A stretch of DNA of 64,000 bases from Trichosphaerium sp. ATCC 40318 (GCA_038496445.1 JALMLS010000525.1:186001-250000), one strand, 5' to 3'; positions 26,201 through 41,145 are shown, counted from the first letter of the stretch. Program-made: numbers and translations. Notes: generated from the letters alone by a model not told the origin.

Positions 26201-26976
26201 CACGCTTCAATTTGACGGTGTAGACCTAAAGGAACGACGCACAATTAAGACACACTCCGAAGCCATCTTAACAGCCTGTTATACATCGCTAAAGTTATCA
26301 GTGGCGGACGCACTGGACATACAGGGATCAGTGTGCGTGATAACCTACCTTTAAAAGTAGACCATATCATCTGTTAATGGTTGTTAGGGTGATACACAGC
26401 ATTGTACCAGACGACGCCGAAGATAAATCGCGCCTTTCACCATCAAGTGACTCTCAATTCAGTCACCCACGCGCGCTGTCACATAGATCAGGTACTTCTG
26501 GATATATCACAAATGTGTACGTCTACAAAGGAGACGACTTTGAACGCCTTCATGAAAATGGGAAGATACAAGGATGCACAAAGAACTTGAGTGAAGGTGT
26601 CAAAGGCAAAACGCCTCGCTTTTTATGCTGGGAATTGTCTACGCAAGGCGCAGCAATCAAAGAGTTGTCAATCGTGTCTCATAACCACAAAGCGAGCAAG
26701 CTACCAAAAGATCAAGGCGGAAAGTGGATCAAAGTGGGGGTGGATATAAATCCAGGAGGTACAAAACACTTGTCACAACAACCTAATCAAACTTACTTTT
26801 ACGTAGGTCACGGCATGTATTTGTACTATAGGATAGGCGGGAAAGGCAAAAAGATAGCAGAGTTGGACGTGGTGTACTCGAAGAAGCCAAAGAAGGATTG
26901 GAAATTAGTGTCCAACAAAAGTGGTAATCCATTGAGTTTCACGAGGCTCGAACTAACTGTACAACAGGTGAAATAG
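14260..26976 (+). CDS. VPS13: VPS13-family bridge-like lipid-transfer protein
   Basis: The start is MERIASYFLTKYLGEYVEG followed by a canonical chorein domain (LNLKLTTGRVTLKNLQLK, GSLSLEVPWRSLDTKP). VPS13 proteins form long grooves that move phospholipids between membranes at contact sites. Dozens of small exons follow over 12.7 kb. The region near 21.6-23.8 kb fits the adaptor-binding (VAB/SHR-BD) repeats (FWRTTLVRITPRNILVNQT). The C-terminal bundle at 24.9-26.1 kb is clear (GNPVGLVHHYGTGFKEFF, GKGLLKGIGLGIIG, KPLVGVADLATRVQEG, TRKRLPRFFG-like). Beyond that, exons from 26.13 kb give a novel stretch and a domain that looks MABP-like (about 26.39-26.98 kb). The MABP-like part could be a separate downstream gene. 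I favour a fusion because no clear stop or promoter gap separates them. Confidence 0.88.
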
Positions 26977-27185
26977 ACATCAAGGCAAGCGGCTTTGGGA
27001 TAAGCGCAAAAGTTTTTAGAAAGGGCCACACATACATTGCATACAAATATTTGTGACCAAATGTGCCACGTGACACGTGTCAAATGGAAAATAATAAAAA
27101 AAACCAGAAAATTGTATCCTACGAAAAGTAGTACTACTATTCGATCGAAAATGATTTATTTTGCTTTGTTGTTCAAAAAGTGGGC

Positions 27186-28310
27186 TTAGCACAATTCAAT
27201 TTTTTGGCAAGCAACCAAAGGAGGAAATGCGGTCTCGACGTAGCTAAATATTAAAGTTAGTGAGTGACGATGATAGATAGGTGCAAGTGCAAGAGGTACA
27301 TACTGAACGAGATCTTCAATTCTGCCTGGGACTACAAGGCTTTCGCAAGAATATTTGAAAGTTTCTGGGAGTTTTGAGCAGAGTTCTTCGAGAGATTCGT
27401 GAACCATCTCGACGGTTTTGTTGGAAGCCAAATATTTTTCAACGAAACCAGTAGCAACCTTGCAGAGAGAGCAAGTGACACCATTAGCTTGTTCACCAAC
27501 GTAGATGTTAAGTGCGCTTGCAGGGCACATTGATTCCTACAATGCAGTAAGCTCAAACCCAAAATCCCATCATTTAATGTAGACAAAAGCGTACAGGGAT
27601 CAATTTGTGGCATACAGCTTTCGGTGTAAGATGGTTTTTGAAAAACTTGATCATTTTAGCAATGTTTTCTGTGGTGTCCAACTCGTCGCACTGCACATAA
27701 CATGGTTAGTGAAGGAGTCCAATTGATTTCGAGCTAAGCGTACAATGGCCTCAGCAGGACCAGGAAGACTAATACAGATTTTTTCAATAAGCTTTTGTGC
27801 ACCTGCTTCGTGGTGGTTGTTAGCCTCCACTTCAGCGGCGTTTACTACAAACTCGCAAACATCACAGGCGTTAACCATTGATGCAGAAACCTTGAAAGAG
27901 GCATGGTTAGGTATAAGGTATTCAGTTTTTCAGTACTAACCTCTTCGCATTGTAGGAGAAGTATGCAAATTTGGGTAGGTGAATTATTAAGTAGGAGATC
28001 AATTGTTTTGTCACCGAAGTCGTGAACGAAATTCCTGCACTAAACCGTATAAGCCAAGAGAAATCTACTAGCAAGTCCGTACCAAGTTTGCGAATGGTCC
28101 TGTGAAGTTGCAATCTCCGTTAAGTTGGTCAATGATAATTTCTTTGGTTGCATTGTTTTCTAGCCTTTTATCAGCAAGCTCTATTACCTAGCACTGAGTT
28201 TGTATTGCAAATCGCACAGGGGAAAGTCTTACCTTTTTGCAAATAGCGCATGTAGGTGAGGCAGCAGCCAGAGCAAATAGAGCGAGGGTAAATACAAGCG
28301 CGAGGTGCAT
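27186..28310 (-). CDS. Secreted/lysosomal protein with about three saposin B domains
   Basis: The first exon encodes a signal peptide (MHLALVFTLALFALAAA), then SPTCAICKK, the start of a saposin fold. A second domain starts NACDVCEFVVNAAEVEANN and ends near MIKFFKNHLTPKAVCHKL. A third runs GVTCSLCKVATGFVEKYLASN to VACQKIELC and stop. The spaced cysteine pairs and helical pattern are diagnostic. Saposin-like proteins bind or disturb lipid bilayers, aid lysosomal lipid hydrolases or kill bacteria in amoebae; which applies here cannot be seen. Domain 2 seems to lack one internal cysteine, though a splice join near 27.69 kb is uncertain. The 3' end converges with VPS13 over a 209-bp gap containing AATAAA-like signals. 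Confidence 0.8.
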
Positions 28311-29413
28311 TGTTCTTGATGTTTGAAATCTATTGAAATATAATGGAAAGAAAACGAAGTACGTTGCAAAAATGGAGAACTACCAATAATTAGTTGTAAA
28401 CCTAATATAGAGACTTTTTCGCTAAGTAGTTGAATGCTACGGCGTAAGCCCACATACTTTGAATCTACACGGTAAGTATAAGAGCTTAATATACAACTGT
28501 AGCCGTGAGAAAAAATAATACGTTTAACTGTTCTAATGGTATGACGTTTTTGTAAAATGTGAAAATCTCCTAGCTAGGTATTTGTTGTTCATCACATTTC
28601 CCTTAAAAGTGTATAAAGAGTAGTAGTGCATCGAACCTGAGCGTACACACTAAAATGATAGTTGTGGCTCCGCTAAAAACGTCAAGTTCAGCTCATTGAT
28701 CTTTATTAGCGACATAAAACCCAGCTAAACGCTTTTCATTTGTGTAGTGTGCTTTTTCAAAAAATGTTTACAGTTTTTTTTCTCTTTCTAACTTATGCAA
28801 CATCCCAAACAGCCAAAAACGATGCATTGTATTCGCAAAGTGCATGTAGTATGTAAGTATCATTTTTGGCTGTTTGGGATGTTGCATAAGTTAGTGAACA
28901 CAATTTTTTTCTTAACTGACGTTGTTTGCGACCTCACGGCAGGGATAAGTAGTACATCACTGTTTAAGAGGATTTAGCCGTATTCATTTGATGGTAAAAG
29001 GTGTTGATGCTCTTAAATAAGGAATTAAAAGTTCCTTTTTTGCTGAAAAGATCACGACACATATTTTCTGTGATAATTACGCATAATGTACATATTGTGC
29101 ATCGGCAGTTTCAGGAGAGTAGCTGACTGCTGTGTGGTTGACACATTTTTTACTTTTTCATCAACTGCTTAGAGAAAAATTCTCTAGAGCTGAACAACTT
29201 GGTTAGCACATATTTTAACGGATGAGCAAGTCAAATGCTTTCTAAAGTGTCTCTACAGTCAACACGACATTTAAACGAGGACAACTCGTAACACCATTGC
29301 TTAACCCGTTGAAGTTCGGGAACGATAAGTGGTGAACTAAAGACTATTCTTACTGAACCCAAAACAGCTATTGTGCACCTTACCACAGCAATCCTACATA
29401 TATCTGTCCTACA
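28311..29413. other. Long intergenic region with a hairpin
   Basis: About 1.1 kb lie between the divergent saposin and PFKFB genes, the longest gene-free gap before 52.7 kb. The only clear structure is the inverted repeat listed separately. I see no tRNA or coding exon. Confidence 0.5.
28790..28892. repeat. Perfect 30-bp inverted repeat with 43-nt loop
   Basis: The left arm at 28790-28819 (begins AACTTATGCAACATCCC) is an exact reverse complement of the right arm at 28863-28892 (ends GGGATGTTGCATAAGTT). The loop contains a further ATGCA...TGCAT pairing. A transcript would fold into a stem of at least 30 bp. Candidates are a microRNA-like precursor, a miniature inverted-repeat element or a regulatory hairpin. 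Confidence 0.9.
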
Positions 29414-32075
<2,662 letters not shown>

Positions 32076-32390
32076 GTGTGACTCAGATGTAAAGATCTCA
32101 ATAAACCGAATTGTATTGTAGTCAAAAAAAGCCTGTATATCTGCATCAAAAACTGTCCAACAAGGAATTGGCAAAAAATTGAGGCTTTCACTTTTTGTCT
32201 CGCCTTGGCGTTGTGTTTCAGTTCACATGTGCTGATGCTGTTTTTGTTCTTAATCCGACTGTAATTCCTTCGCATTCACTGGTGGGTACAACTCGGAACA
32301 AATTACTGGTGGGAATCTAGTGATGGCTTACTTCTGGTTTGGGTACTTTACAAATAAGGAAAGATACTAGCGTAGAAAGTTAGTTTACAG

Positions 32391-35300
32391 CTGTCAATAT
32401 TGGTCAAGTTGCAAGGCATCACCAGTCACAGCCCACCCGAAGGTATTGCATAAACTATTTACGCTCAATTTGATATTTCGTTTTTATCGCGTACAATTAT
32501 TTCATTTGTTGTAATAACAGTGTTGTTTTGAATGTAATTAGGTTTTGCCGTTGTACCACGTACGCTATCTTCAACAAACGCAAAAAATGCAAACACCCGC
32601 CACATTGCGTACTATAAGCAGCGACATCCAGGTATAAACAATCGTCTTGCGTATACGAGTAATAGGCGTACAAATATCACCAATTTGCGTATTGACAGTT
32701 TATTTATACAGGGTCAGGATGACCTTGAAGAGTACTCTACTGAAACAGGCACAACCAACACGGGCGAAAACTTCCACTCTAAAGATTTCGATGAATCTAC
32801 ACGGCCAACGCGGTTCTACGCGCTTCCAGAACTGCACTTCACTCAGAAACTAAATGTGGTTAAATTTCTAAAATCTAAAACAGCCAAGTACAACAACAGG
32901 ACCGCACTCATCTATGCCAACAAGAAAACAACTTACTCACGCCTTTGGCAGCGAGTTAATGCGGTTACAGGCAAATTTAGAGAGTCAGGAATACAAAAAG
33001 GTGAAACAAGAAAAAAAATACTTGTCTCAACTCAATTTTCTCATGCCACATCTAGGTGATCGTATCATCGTCGCAATCAATACTTCTCCAAATTTGAGTA
33101 CGTTTTGTTGTAGTTTATTGTTGCAGTTGCTGCTAACATTTTTTGACTTGTGTGTTTGCTTTCTCTTTAATTTTTGTTGTAGTGTACTCGTTTCTGGCAA
33201 TCCTACAACTTGGAGCAATTTATGTCCGTACGTGGGATGTCTTCACGAGGTAGCATACTGACATGGGACGTTTAGCTGTAGCATCTGATATAAAACATGC
33301 AAATCTACGTGACATTATCAAGGTACACACAAAAACACACCATGACCTTGTCAGAGCATTTAAGTCCATAAAAAATGTAGGCCACTGGTGCGACATCTAT
33401 TATAACAATGGGAGATATCCTGCAAGGTATTAGATTCTTGGGTTTTTTGGCATTTCATATTCGTTTGCAATAATTGCACATGTAAAATCTATTTCGTCGG
33501 TATAATAACTCTTACATTATTTAGAGGAGTGGATAGTGGATTTTAAGAGAGTATTTGTTTATGGAACAATAGCACAGCGGTTGCTTGTAGAAAATTTGAA
33601 TGTGATTCCAATGCGCAACATCAGCAAGTTAGTCAATATACCTTTTTGGTTTTACAACCACCACGTTGGGCCATACTAACACTAAAACCACAGACCTACA
33701 CCAGCACTTGCAAGAATAGAAACAACTGTGACATCTTCAGTTGGAGCAATTTTTCCAACGTACTATTGAATCGATGGTTTGCGTGACTATTAACACGTGC
33801 TTTGAATAGGGCAGGTACTGGTAATGGAAAGATCAAACTGTGCATTGCCGATCACGCAGCACTTCTAGCACCAAGTATCATTGTGGCACAGTACTACCTG
33901 CGCGCATCATCCAAAGTACTGCCTTTTTTTTTTTTACTATACCAGAACTACTGACACCTGGTATAGGATGTATTCCTTTGCAGCAACATTGATGCCACAT
34001 CATGCTTAACTCTGCAGGTTCAGTTATTGTGGCCAATGCTATGTGGTGGTGCGAGCGTCTGTCTTAAAGACCTATCGCCAACTACAGTGCTTCAAGCAAT
34101 AAAAGATCACTCCGTTTCAGTACTGCTGGATAGTGCGTTTACCAGCTGTATGCCGTTGTTCTAAATGTGCTAGCGCCATGGGGATTTTCCGAAATCTTAA
34201 AAGCGGCCAGGCCAACTCCAATGTTCATGCAAGCTCTTTGTAGACTCAGATTTGCTCTATGCGGCTGCGCACCACTGAGGAGCAAATTAGCAACCATGTG
34301 GCGTCAGGTGCGTAGAGTTCCATGTTGTTGTGGACACGAATAACTACATACTATAAACGTTGCTGACAGTATGCGCTACAGGCAACAAAATCTGAGCTTC
34401 TAAACTTTTACGTGGTGACAGAACTGTACGACAAGACTTTTAGTATACTAGACTACTTTGTCATTGCTAATCACAGGATAGTGCTGGCATACCTATTGCA
34501 GTGCGACCTGGTACTAGTGAGCCTGATTTGCTGGGGTCACCTCTTCCTGGTTGGGAAACACGTGTAGTTGATGAGCACCTATGTGAAGTGCCTCATGGCA
34601 CGCCTGGATACTTGGCTGTCAGAGGTCCTACTGGCTGTTTTTATTGTTACAACGTCGTTACAGATCCAGGTGCGAGCATATTAAATTGCCAGTCTATGTA
34701 TTTCCCTAAGTTTGACATTTGTGATCTAGATCGCATTTTACAAAAGAAGATGGTAAAACAACGCTGGAATTTTCCAGGTGATATTTGTAAACTGAGTGCG
34801 TACTATTTCCTACTTTTGTTGTTTTACCACCCCCCCAACACAATTGCAAAGGTGTATACTAACAACACACCTCAGGTAAAGGCACGCTCCGCAAACTTGA
34901 GCGTAAGTGGTATTGCTAACAACTAAGGTAGACGGTGCTAAATTGTATTACGTATCAGCAATTGAAAATTGCGTTACCATCAATAACACCCCAGTGTATC
35001 CAAACTTAGTACGTGCTTCTTGAGACTGAAATGATCTTCTTTGTGCTTATCTTTATCGCACAGATTGAGGAGCAGCTATGCTCTCTCGCTGAAGTAGGGG
35101 ATGCGTGCGTTGTAGGCGTACCAGACACTGGCCAAGAAGCTGGTATGATACAGCTCAAAGCGTATGTCGTGCCCGAAGAGGGCTTGCCGGAATCTAGCCT
35201 CCCAAAATCCTCCGCAGTCTTCTATAGAAGGTACAGTCGCAATTGTAGTCAACGCGCGGCTCTAATTTGTCTTTCAGACGCTTCAAAAGATCAACACAGG

Positions 35301-35539
35301 AAGATGACTTACGTGCTAAAGTACAGCGTGTCATAGACACTATAGAACCTATAAATGCACGACCAAGTGAAGTTGAGTTTGTAAAGTCACTGCCACGCAA
35401 TAGGCGAGGCATGGTCAATCGATTCTCTATGATTGAAGGTACACAAATTTGTTTGCCTTGTTGGTCTATTTTACTAAGATGTCTTCTTTCATCAGGGTCA
35501 TCACGCAAGAACCACCTCATTAGAAAGGCGGCCACTTAG
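32391..35539 (+). CDS. ANL-superfamily acyl-CoA-ligase-like protein, probably inactive
   Basis: Many exons encode an AMP-binding fold. An N-terminal extension (GFAVVPRTLSSTNAKN) is followed by LNVVKFLKSKTAKYNNRTALIY. Recognised core motifs include a degenerate phosphate loop (TSSVG...GNGKIK), LGSPLPGWETRVVDEHL, GYLAVRGPTG, WNFPGD (A7-like; the aspartate is kept), ENCVTINNTPVYPNLIEEQL and VGDACVVGVPDTGQEAGM. The C-terminal motif LPRNRRGMVNR carries Met where active enzymes have the catalytic Lys (PxxxxGK). The arrangement is closest to benzoate- or 4-coumarate-type CoA ligases. Loss of the lysine and the altered phosphate loop suggest no adenylation or thioesterification. The 5' end is unresolved: coding can be followed back to 32391 and perhaps to about 32270. 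Confidence 0.7.
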
Positions 35540-35843
35540 GGTAATACTCTTGCCCATGTAAAACAGTAATGTGCTTTAAAAGCTCAAAATATAACGTTAT
35601 TCGTGCAAACTATGATGCTACATCGCAAATTATTTTTTTTTTTTGATTTGTTTTCAAATTCATTCAAATTTCTTTTTACGCAATTCTACAAAAACAATTG
35701 TACTGTCGCCTCCTTCGCCCAATTTGTGCTTCACTCATGATTTACCACGTGAAGCGTGAAAATACGTGCAACGAAATTAGAGTCAACGACCGTCAAAAAA
35801 GCCGGTTCCTCAATACCTACGAACATAACAACAAGAAGCAAGC
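35540..35843. other. Intergenic, nothing seen
   Basis: An AT-rich tail with T runs after the ANL gene, then the CHMP2 promoter region. No gene or RNA is supported. Confidence 0.5.
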
Positions 35844-36732
35844 ATGGAGTGGTTATTTGGCAAGAAAAAAACAATGAAAGGTACACTAGCCATTAACAGC
35901 TGTAACGCGCTTACGTGATTCAGAAATTTTGCGGGAGCACCAACGCACAATAAACAGATCAATACGCGAAATAGAGCGCGAACGAAATAAAATGCAGCGT
36001 TCAGAAAAAAAGATAATTGCTGATATTAGACGAGCAGCTAAGCAAGGCCAAATGGTACGCAGAATTTCATTACAGCAAATTGATGTTTACCTGGTTTTTT
36101 TTTGTAACAGAACGCTGCCAAAATTATGGCTAAGGACTTAGTGCGCACACGAAAACACGTTGAGAGCATGTACAAAATGAAGACGCAACTTCAAACAGTG
36201 AGCCTAAGGTTGCAGGTACAAATCTCTTGGCTGACCGACAACAACGCCTCTTTTTGACACTTGTAATAGACAATACGCTCCCAAGCTGCAATGGCGGATG
36301 CCATGAAGGGTGTAACCAAAGCAATGATGCGTATGAACAGACAGATGAACCTACCCGCCATGCAACGCATCATGATGGAATTCGAGCGACAATCACAGAT
36401 AATGGACATGAAAGAAGAGACCATTGGGGACGTCATGGACGATATGATGGAAGACGACGACGAGGAAGAAGAGATGGACACCATTTTAAATCAAGTACTC
36501 GATGAGATTGGCATAGATCTCGGCACAGAGGTAACGTAGCCCAAGGACACTAATTCAATTTTTACCTTTTTTGTTGAGTTCTAAAGAGTTAACAATATCC
36601 CCCTAGTTGGCAGCAACGCCAGTCGGTGGTGTACCAGAAAAGGCAGGTACAGGACGTGTCGCAGTAGCAGAGTCTGAGACTGCCGAGGATGCCGAGTTAC
36701 AGCAGCGCTTGAATAACCTACGCCAATTGTAA
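35844..36732 (+). CDS. VPS2: ESCRT-III subunit CHMP2/VPS2
   Basis: The start MEWLFGKKKTMK is the classic membrane-inserting N-terminus of CHMP2. It continues EILREHQRTINRSIREIERE, MAKDLVRTRKHVESMYKMK, QAAMADAMKGVTKAMMRMN and IMDMKEETIGDVMDDMME, then an acidic stretch. The last exon ends DAELQQRLNNLRQL, a MIM1-type helix that binds the VPS4 ATPase. The protein polymerises on endosomal and midbody membranes to drive scission. Introns are short, and the exon order and length match the family (about 210-220 residues). Confidence 0.93.
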
Positions 36733-36896
36733 AAATTAAAACCTAAAGTCAATGACTTGGTATCAACAACCTATTTGTAAATAAACGAAAACAGCAACTA
36801 TTTTACATTATACACACTAGTCCAAAAATAATACAAAGAGTTCCATTTTATTATTTTATTATTTTTAAATTAGTTGTGCACACAAAAGATTGGAAA

Positions 36897-38494
36897 TCAA
36901 AAGTCGTCTGCCACTGAAAATCTATGGGCCTCCGTTGCTTGCGCCACGCGCATTGCCTGCTTCATGAAAAACGATTGTTCAAAGCCCTAGTAAAAATGAT
37001 TAGAAAATTGTGCGATACAAACAACAAGTAGACAAACGTACGTTGGACCTGTTGATGCCATCCCAATATTTACCAGGCGGGATGTTAAATCTGTTGGGAG
37101 GGAATGGCCTGGAACTCCTCTTGTCCTTTTTACTCTTCTTCTTTTTGTCCTTTTTGCGCTTCTTTTTGCCAGTGTCCTGTAACAGTGCTTGTTAGTAAAT
37201 CTGCAACAGCGGTATTAACGCTACACGTACATCGACAAGGTCTGCCATCGGATCACCCCACCGCAACTCACGCTTTTGCCTTTCGGTCAAGCGATCGTCG
37301 TTCTTTGTTACACCAGCATAACCGTCCTTTCCGTCATCTGAAATTTCCGAAGCCTCCTCATCCGAGAGTGCGCCACCGCCCCAAGCAACCCTTGGTTCTT
37401 CTGCTTCTCTTTTTTTACGTTCCTCCTGCTTTCGCATAAAAGCGTCTATGTGATCGACCTTTCTACCGCTCTTCTTGTCACGAATGACAGTGCCTGCACC
37501 TCTACCCATCAACTTTGGGTCCTTGGCGTTTATTCTAGCGTCTTCCCGTTCTCTATGCTCCTTTACCTCTTGTGCAACGTCACTGGCAGTCCATAGACCT
37601 GCACGCGCGCCTGACGTCATTTGTTCTCCTTTGGCTATCTTCTGTTTCTTGCTAGAGCGCCTGTCATCATCACGCGGCTCTCTTTGTCTTTTTTGCCTAT
37701 CAGAACCTGCCCTAGAGGACGATTCAATGCCACTGCGGCGGCGAGGCGAAAGGTCGTTGTCTCTACGCCCTCTACGCGGCGGTGACAGATCTGTGTCCCT
37801 AACAGAACGCCCTCTGCGCGGCGGTGATAAGTCTCTGCTACGTTGTGGCGCCCTCTCCATGCGTTTACGTGGTGGAGATAGATCGTTATCCGTTCGACGT
37901 TTACGTGGTGGAGATAGATCGGTGTCTCGTGAGCGATTACGTGGTGGAGATAGATCAGTATCTCGTGAGCGATTACGTGGTGGAGATAGATCGGTGTCTC
38001 GTGCGCGATTACGTGGTGGAGATTGATCACTGTCTGACAAGTTCCTTCGTCTAGGACGCCTTCGTGGAGATAGATCGCGTTCGGTGTTGCGCACTGGCGA
38101 CATATCATCGCTACTAGAGTCTGCTTGGCGCCTACGCGGTGGAGACAGGTCAGCCTGTTTAGTGTTGTTAACTGTCACCCAGCTATTACCACTCTTTTTG
38201 CTACTTTGACGCAATAACTCGTCTTGCATTTCGTCGGGTATAACGAGTTGAGGCTGATTTTCTAGATGTAACGTGTTAGATCAATCAACCATCAAATATT
38301 AATTGCCTACCGTCTTCATCACTCTTGTAGCCGTAGCCTGGTTGCGTCACTTCGCCTGCATTCGCATCTATTAAACCAATACCTCTAGTTTCTTTTACTT
38401 TGCGTTTTTTGCTCTTTTTACGCCGTTTGTAGTCTCCTGGAGTACTCTTCGCCGGTTTTCCTTTGTAACGCGCTAAAAAATCCTCCTTGCTCAT
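36897..38494 (-). CDS. BUD13: BUD13, pre-mRNA splicing factor of the RES complex
   Basis: The N-terminus MSKEDFLARYKGKPAKS and the C-terminus FNIPPGKYWDGINRSNGFEQ...FSVADDF are diagnostic. The RES complex (BUD13, SNU17, PML1) helps splicing and nuclear retention of unspliced RNA. The middle carries SR-like repeats DLSPPRRRR/RDTDLSPPRNRS. The C-terminal half has GAGTVIRDKKSGRKVDHIDA, the BUD13 signature. Stop at 36897-36899. Its 3' end faces that of CHMP2 across 164 bp. Confidence 0.93.
37861..38035 (-). repeat. 36-bp coding minisatellite inside BUD13
   Basis: The plus strand shows near-identical 36-bp units such as CGATTACGTGGTGGAGATAG followed by ATCGGTGTCTCGTGAG. They encode the 12-residue repeat RDTDLSPPRNRS, and further diverged copies lie on both sides. 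Such arrays commonly vary in copy number. SP and RD dipeptides fit phosphorylation by SR-type kinases. Confidence 0.85.
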
Positions 38495-38636
38495 GTTGTG
38501 TATCAGTTATACCGTCAGAATTATAATGCTAGTACGCATTCGCAATGCTTTGGCTCGTATACTTAGATTGACATTTTTTTTTTTTTCTTTTCAACAAAAT
38601 TAGTTAGGTGCCTTTCAACTTTCGGACTACGCTAGC

Positions 38637-39795
38637 ATGAGCCGCGTGTTATCCGTTCAATCTCATGTACGCTCAAAACAGCGTAATTCCCTTAACAGCG
38701 GAAAAATAGGTTGTGTCAGGCTATGTGGGTAATAAATGTGCCGTTTTCGCACTACAAACGCTTGGCTATGATGTAGATCCAATTAACACTGTACAATTCT
38801 CTAACCACACTGGTAAAGTAAAAAAGGGCGGCAATGTGGTCACCAACAATCATTGTAGGCTATGGTAGTTGGAAAGGAACAAAGTTGCCAGCGGAAGAAC
38901 TGTACGCTCTATACGAAGGCTTGCAAGCCAATAATCTAGCTTCATACTCGCACGTTTTGACAGGTACGTCGATACGATTCCAAAGCGCTGCTAAAGTTCT
39001 AAAACGATGATCAGGCTACGTCAATAATGCCAAGACACTAGAACAAATATCTAAAATCGTGTCTGGATTGAAGAAAGACAATCCTGAATTAATTTACGGT
39101 GCCTCCGACAATATTACCAACTTCAATGTCACTGACACATACACAAGTCTGTGACCCTGTCATGGGCGACGATGGCAAACTGTACGTCGAAAAAGCAATG
39201 GTTCAAGGATACAAGGTACCCTTCACCGTCAATACCAGACACAAGACTTAATGACAATTGCCCTAAAGGACATATTGGCATTTGCGGATGTGTTATTACC
39301 GAACCAATTTGAGGCAGAGTACGCCAACCGTTGCTTCTGTTTTGGTTTTTTTTTTTCGCAGGTTGTAACAAGGTACTTACAAGGTTGCTCACTGGCATCC
39401 CTATTGCCAATGAAGAAGATGTTCGCAAGGCGATAGATGCACTTCACAACCGCGGAGTGGGCATTGTTATCATCACCAGCGTGTCTTTTCTAGAGCACAA
39501 GGATGAGATTGCCATTTATGGGTCATGCAAGGACACCAAAGAGGTCTTCAAAATTGTACTCGACAAAATTGATGGGTATTACACCGGTTGTGGCGATCTT
39601 TTTGCCGCGACGTTTCTCGCATACAGTCACAAAACTAAGACTGTGAGTGTTGCGTGCCACAAAACTGCGTCTTTGCTTCATCACACAATCACCAGAACCA
39701 AGACGTTGGCTGTGCCTAACAAAGAACTAGCCATAGTACAATCAAAAAGCGACATTGAATCCCCTTCAATCGTTGGTGTAGTAACCAAGCTGTGA
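38637..39795 (+). CDS. PDXK: Pyridoxal kinase
   Basis: The enzyme phosphorylates vitamin B6 vitamers using ATP. It begins [20 protein letters not shown] and continues [31 protein letters not shown] and [16 protein letters not shown]. The nucleotide-binding and catalytic motif is [15 protein letters not shown], where the Asp of GTGD-type loops is present and one Thr is Cys. Short introns interrupt it (for example 38809-38856). Its 5' end is divergent from BUD13, with about 140 bp between start codons. Confidence 0.92.
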
Positions 39796-39976
39796 CAACT
39801 AAAACCAAAAAAACAAAAAAAAAAAAAAGATCATGTATAAAAAAATTGCACCGAACCTTGCTTTTTTTGTTTGTTGTTAAATGAGCATTTTATCTAAATT
39901 TTCAGTTTTATTGGGATATATTAGTTATAGCGTCCTCGGTGTAAAATACATTGCGCAAAAACAAGATTGTAGCTGT

Positions 39977-41145
39977 CTAGTTGTTGCCAAGGGCACCACC
40001 AATACCTTGTTGCATGGCTCTTTGCTTTCTAATGAGACCTGCATCACGTACACTACGGAGGTTGTCTACAATATCTTTTGTTTTACCAAAGTAGATGGTG
40101 TTGAGCGTCATGCGCAATTTAATTTCCATCTCTTCTACCATTTTGCCAATGTTCTTTACGTGGGCACCACGGGCTGGGACTGGGTGTTGTTTAGTGTCCT
40201 AAATGGGTGTTACATTGAATTGCAGGGCAAGAACCAAATAAAATATTTAATAATTCTTTTTTCTTTTTGAATTGTGACGCAGACTATCGAAACAGCTACC
40301 TAACGCTTACATTTGATCGACAGGACAAGCAAATTAAGGTTTTGATTCAAAAAAACCAAAAAAATAAAGCACGTACTTGACGAGTGAGACTTCCCGCAAG
40401 ATTTACTGTACCAGTTTGCTTGGTTTCAGTTTCAATGCCTAACATGACAGTGGAAGTTAATTTGTATTGCGCTTTTTTGCCAGACACTTCTACTTCTACC
40501 ACGTGTATACTATCCCACGTTCCTTTCATAGGTTGTCCTTGACGGGATTGGTCCTGTGCTGTCCAAAGGAGTTAGTTTTGCTCATTAGCACAAATCTGTT
40601 AACGCACTCTTTTTAATCAAAATACATGCCGCAAAGTCACTACCGTCCAAGTCCCAGCAATATACGGATGAAACGCCACCCTCAAAGTAACTATAAAACA
40701 AAAGTCAACCCTCATCGCTAAAACGAGCATACAGGTCACGGTAAATGTCAAAGCCGTCATTCAATTCAACCTCGAGCTCACGTAGACCTTTCGAAGGTAC
40801 GTTACCATCGCCAATAAAAGGATCATACTTGTTGGACCAAGGAGACCTGTTTTACATGTGAGACACGCACCACATATATCCTGGGTACCTGTATGAGTCA
40901 CCATCACGGTTATAGTCGCACAGTAAGTAATCTCTGTTTGATTCTTGGTCGTGGGCAATTTTAAGCGGTTGATCGACAGCAGAGAGCAAGTCTTCCACAA
41001 GATCTGGTACCATATCAATGAGACCAGCCAAATTGTCCTCGATGTTGCTACAGAAAGTTGGTTGTGGTGTTCACGTCATTGGCACTAACCCAGGAGGTAG
41101 GCGTCTCATCAAATCGAGGGCACAGTCTAGGTCGTCGTTTGCCAT
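39977..41145 (-). CDS. CAPZB: F-actin capping protein subunit beta
   Basis: Exons read [109 protein letters not shown] and [12 protein letters not shown], then a last exon [20 protein letters not shown]...GGALGNN. With the alpha subunit it caps barbed ends of actin filaments. Length and motifs are complete. The 5' end is divergent from the HIBCH-like gene, with 106 bp between the start codons. Confidence 0.94.

Noticed and set aside
28795..28977. 60-codon plus-strand frame over the inverted repeat
   Set aside because: It reads through both arms of the hairpin and has no coding features.
37475..38026. 183-codon plus-strand frame
   Set aside because: It is antisense to BUD13 and exists only because the DLSPPR repeat is also open on the other strand.
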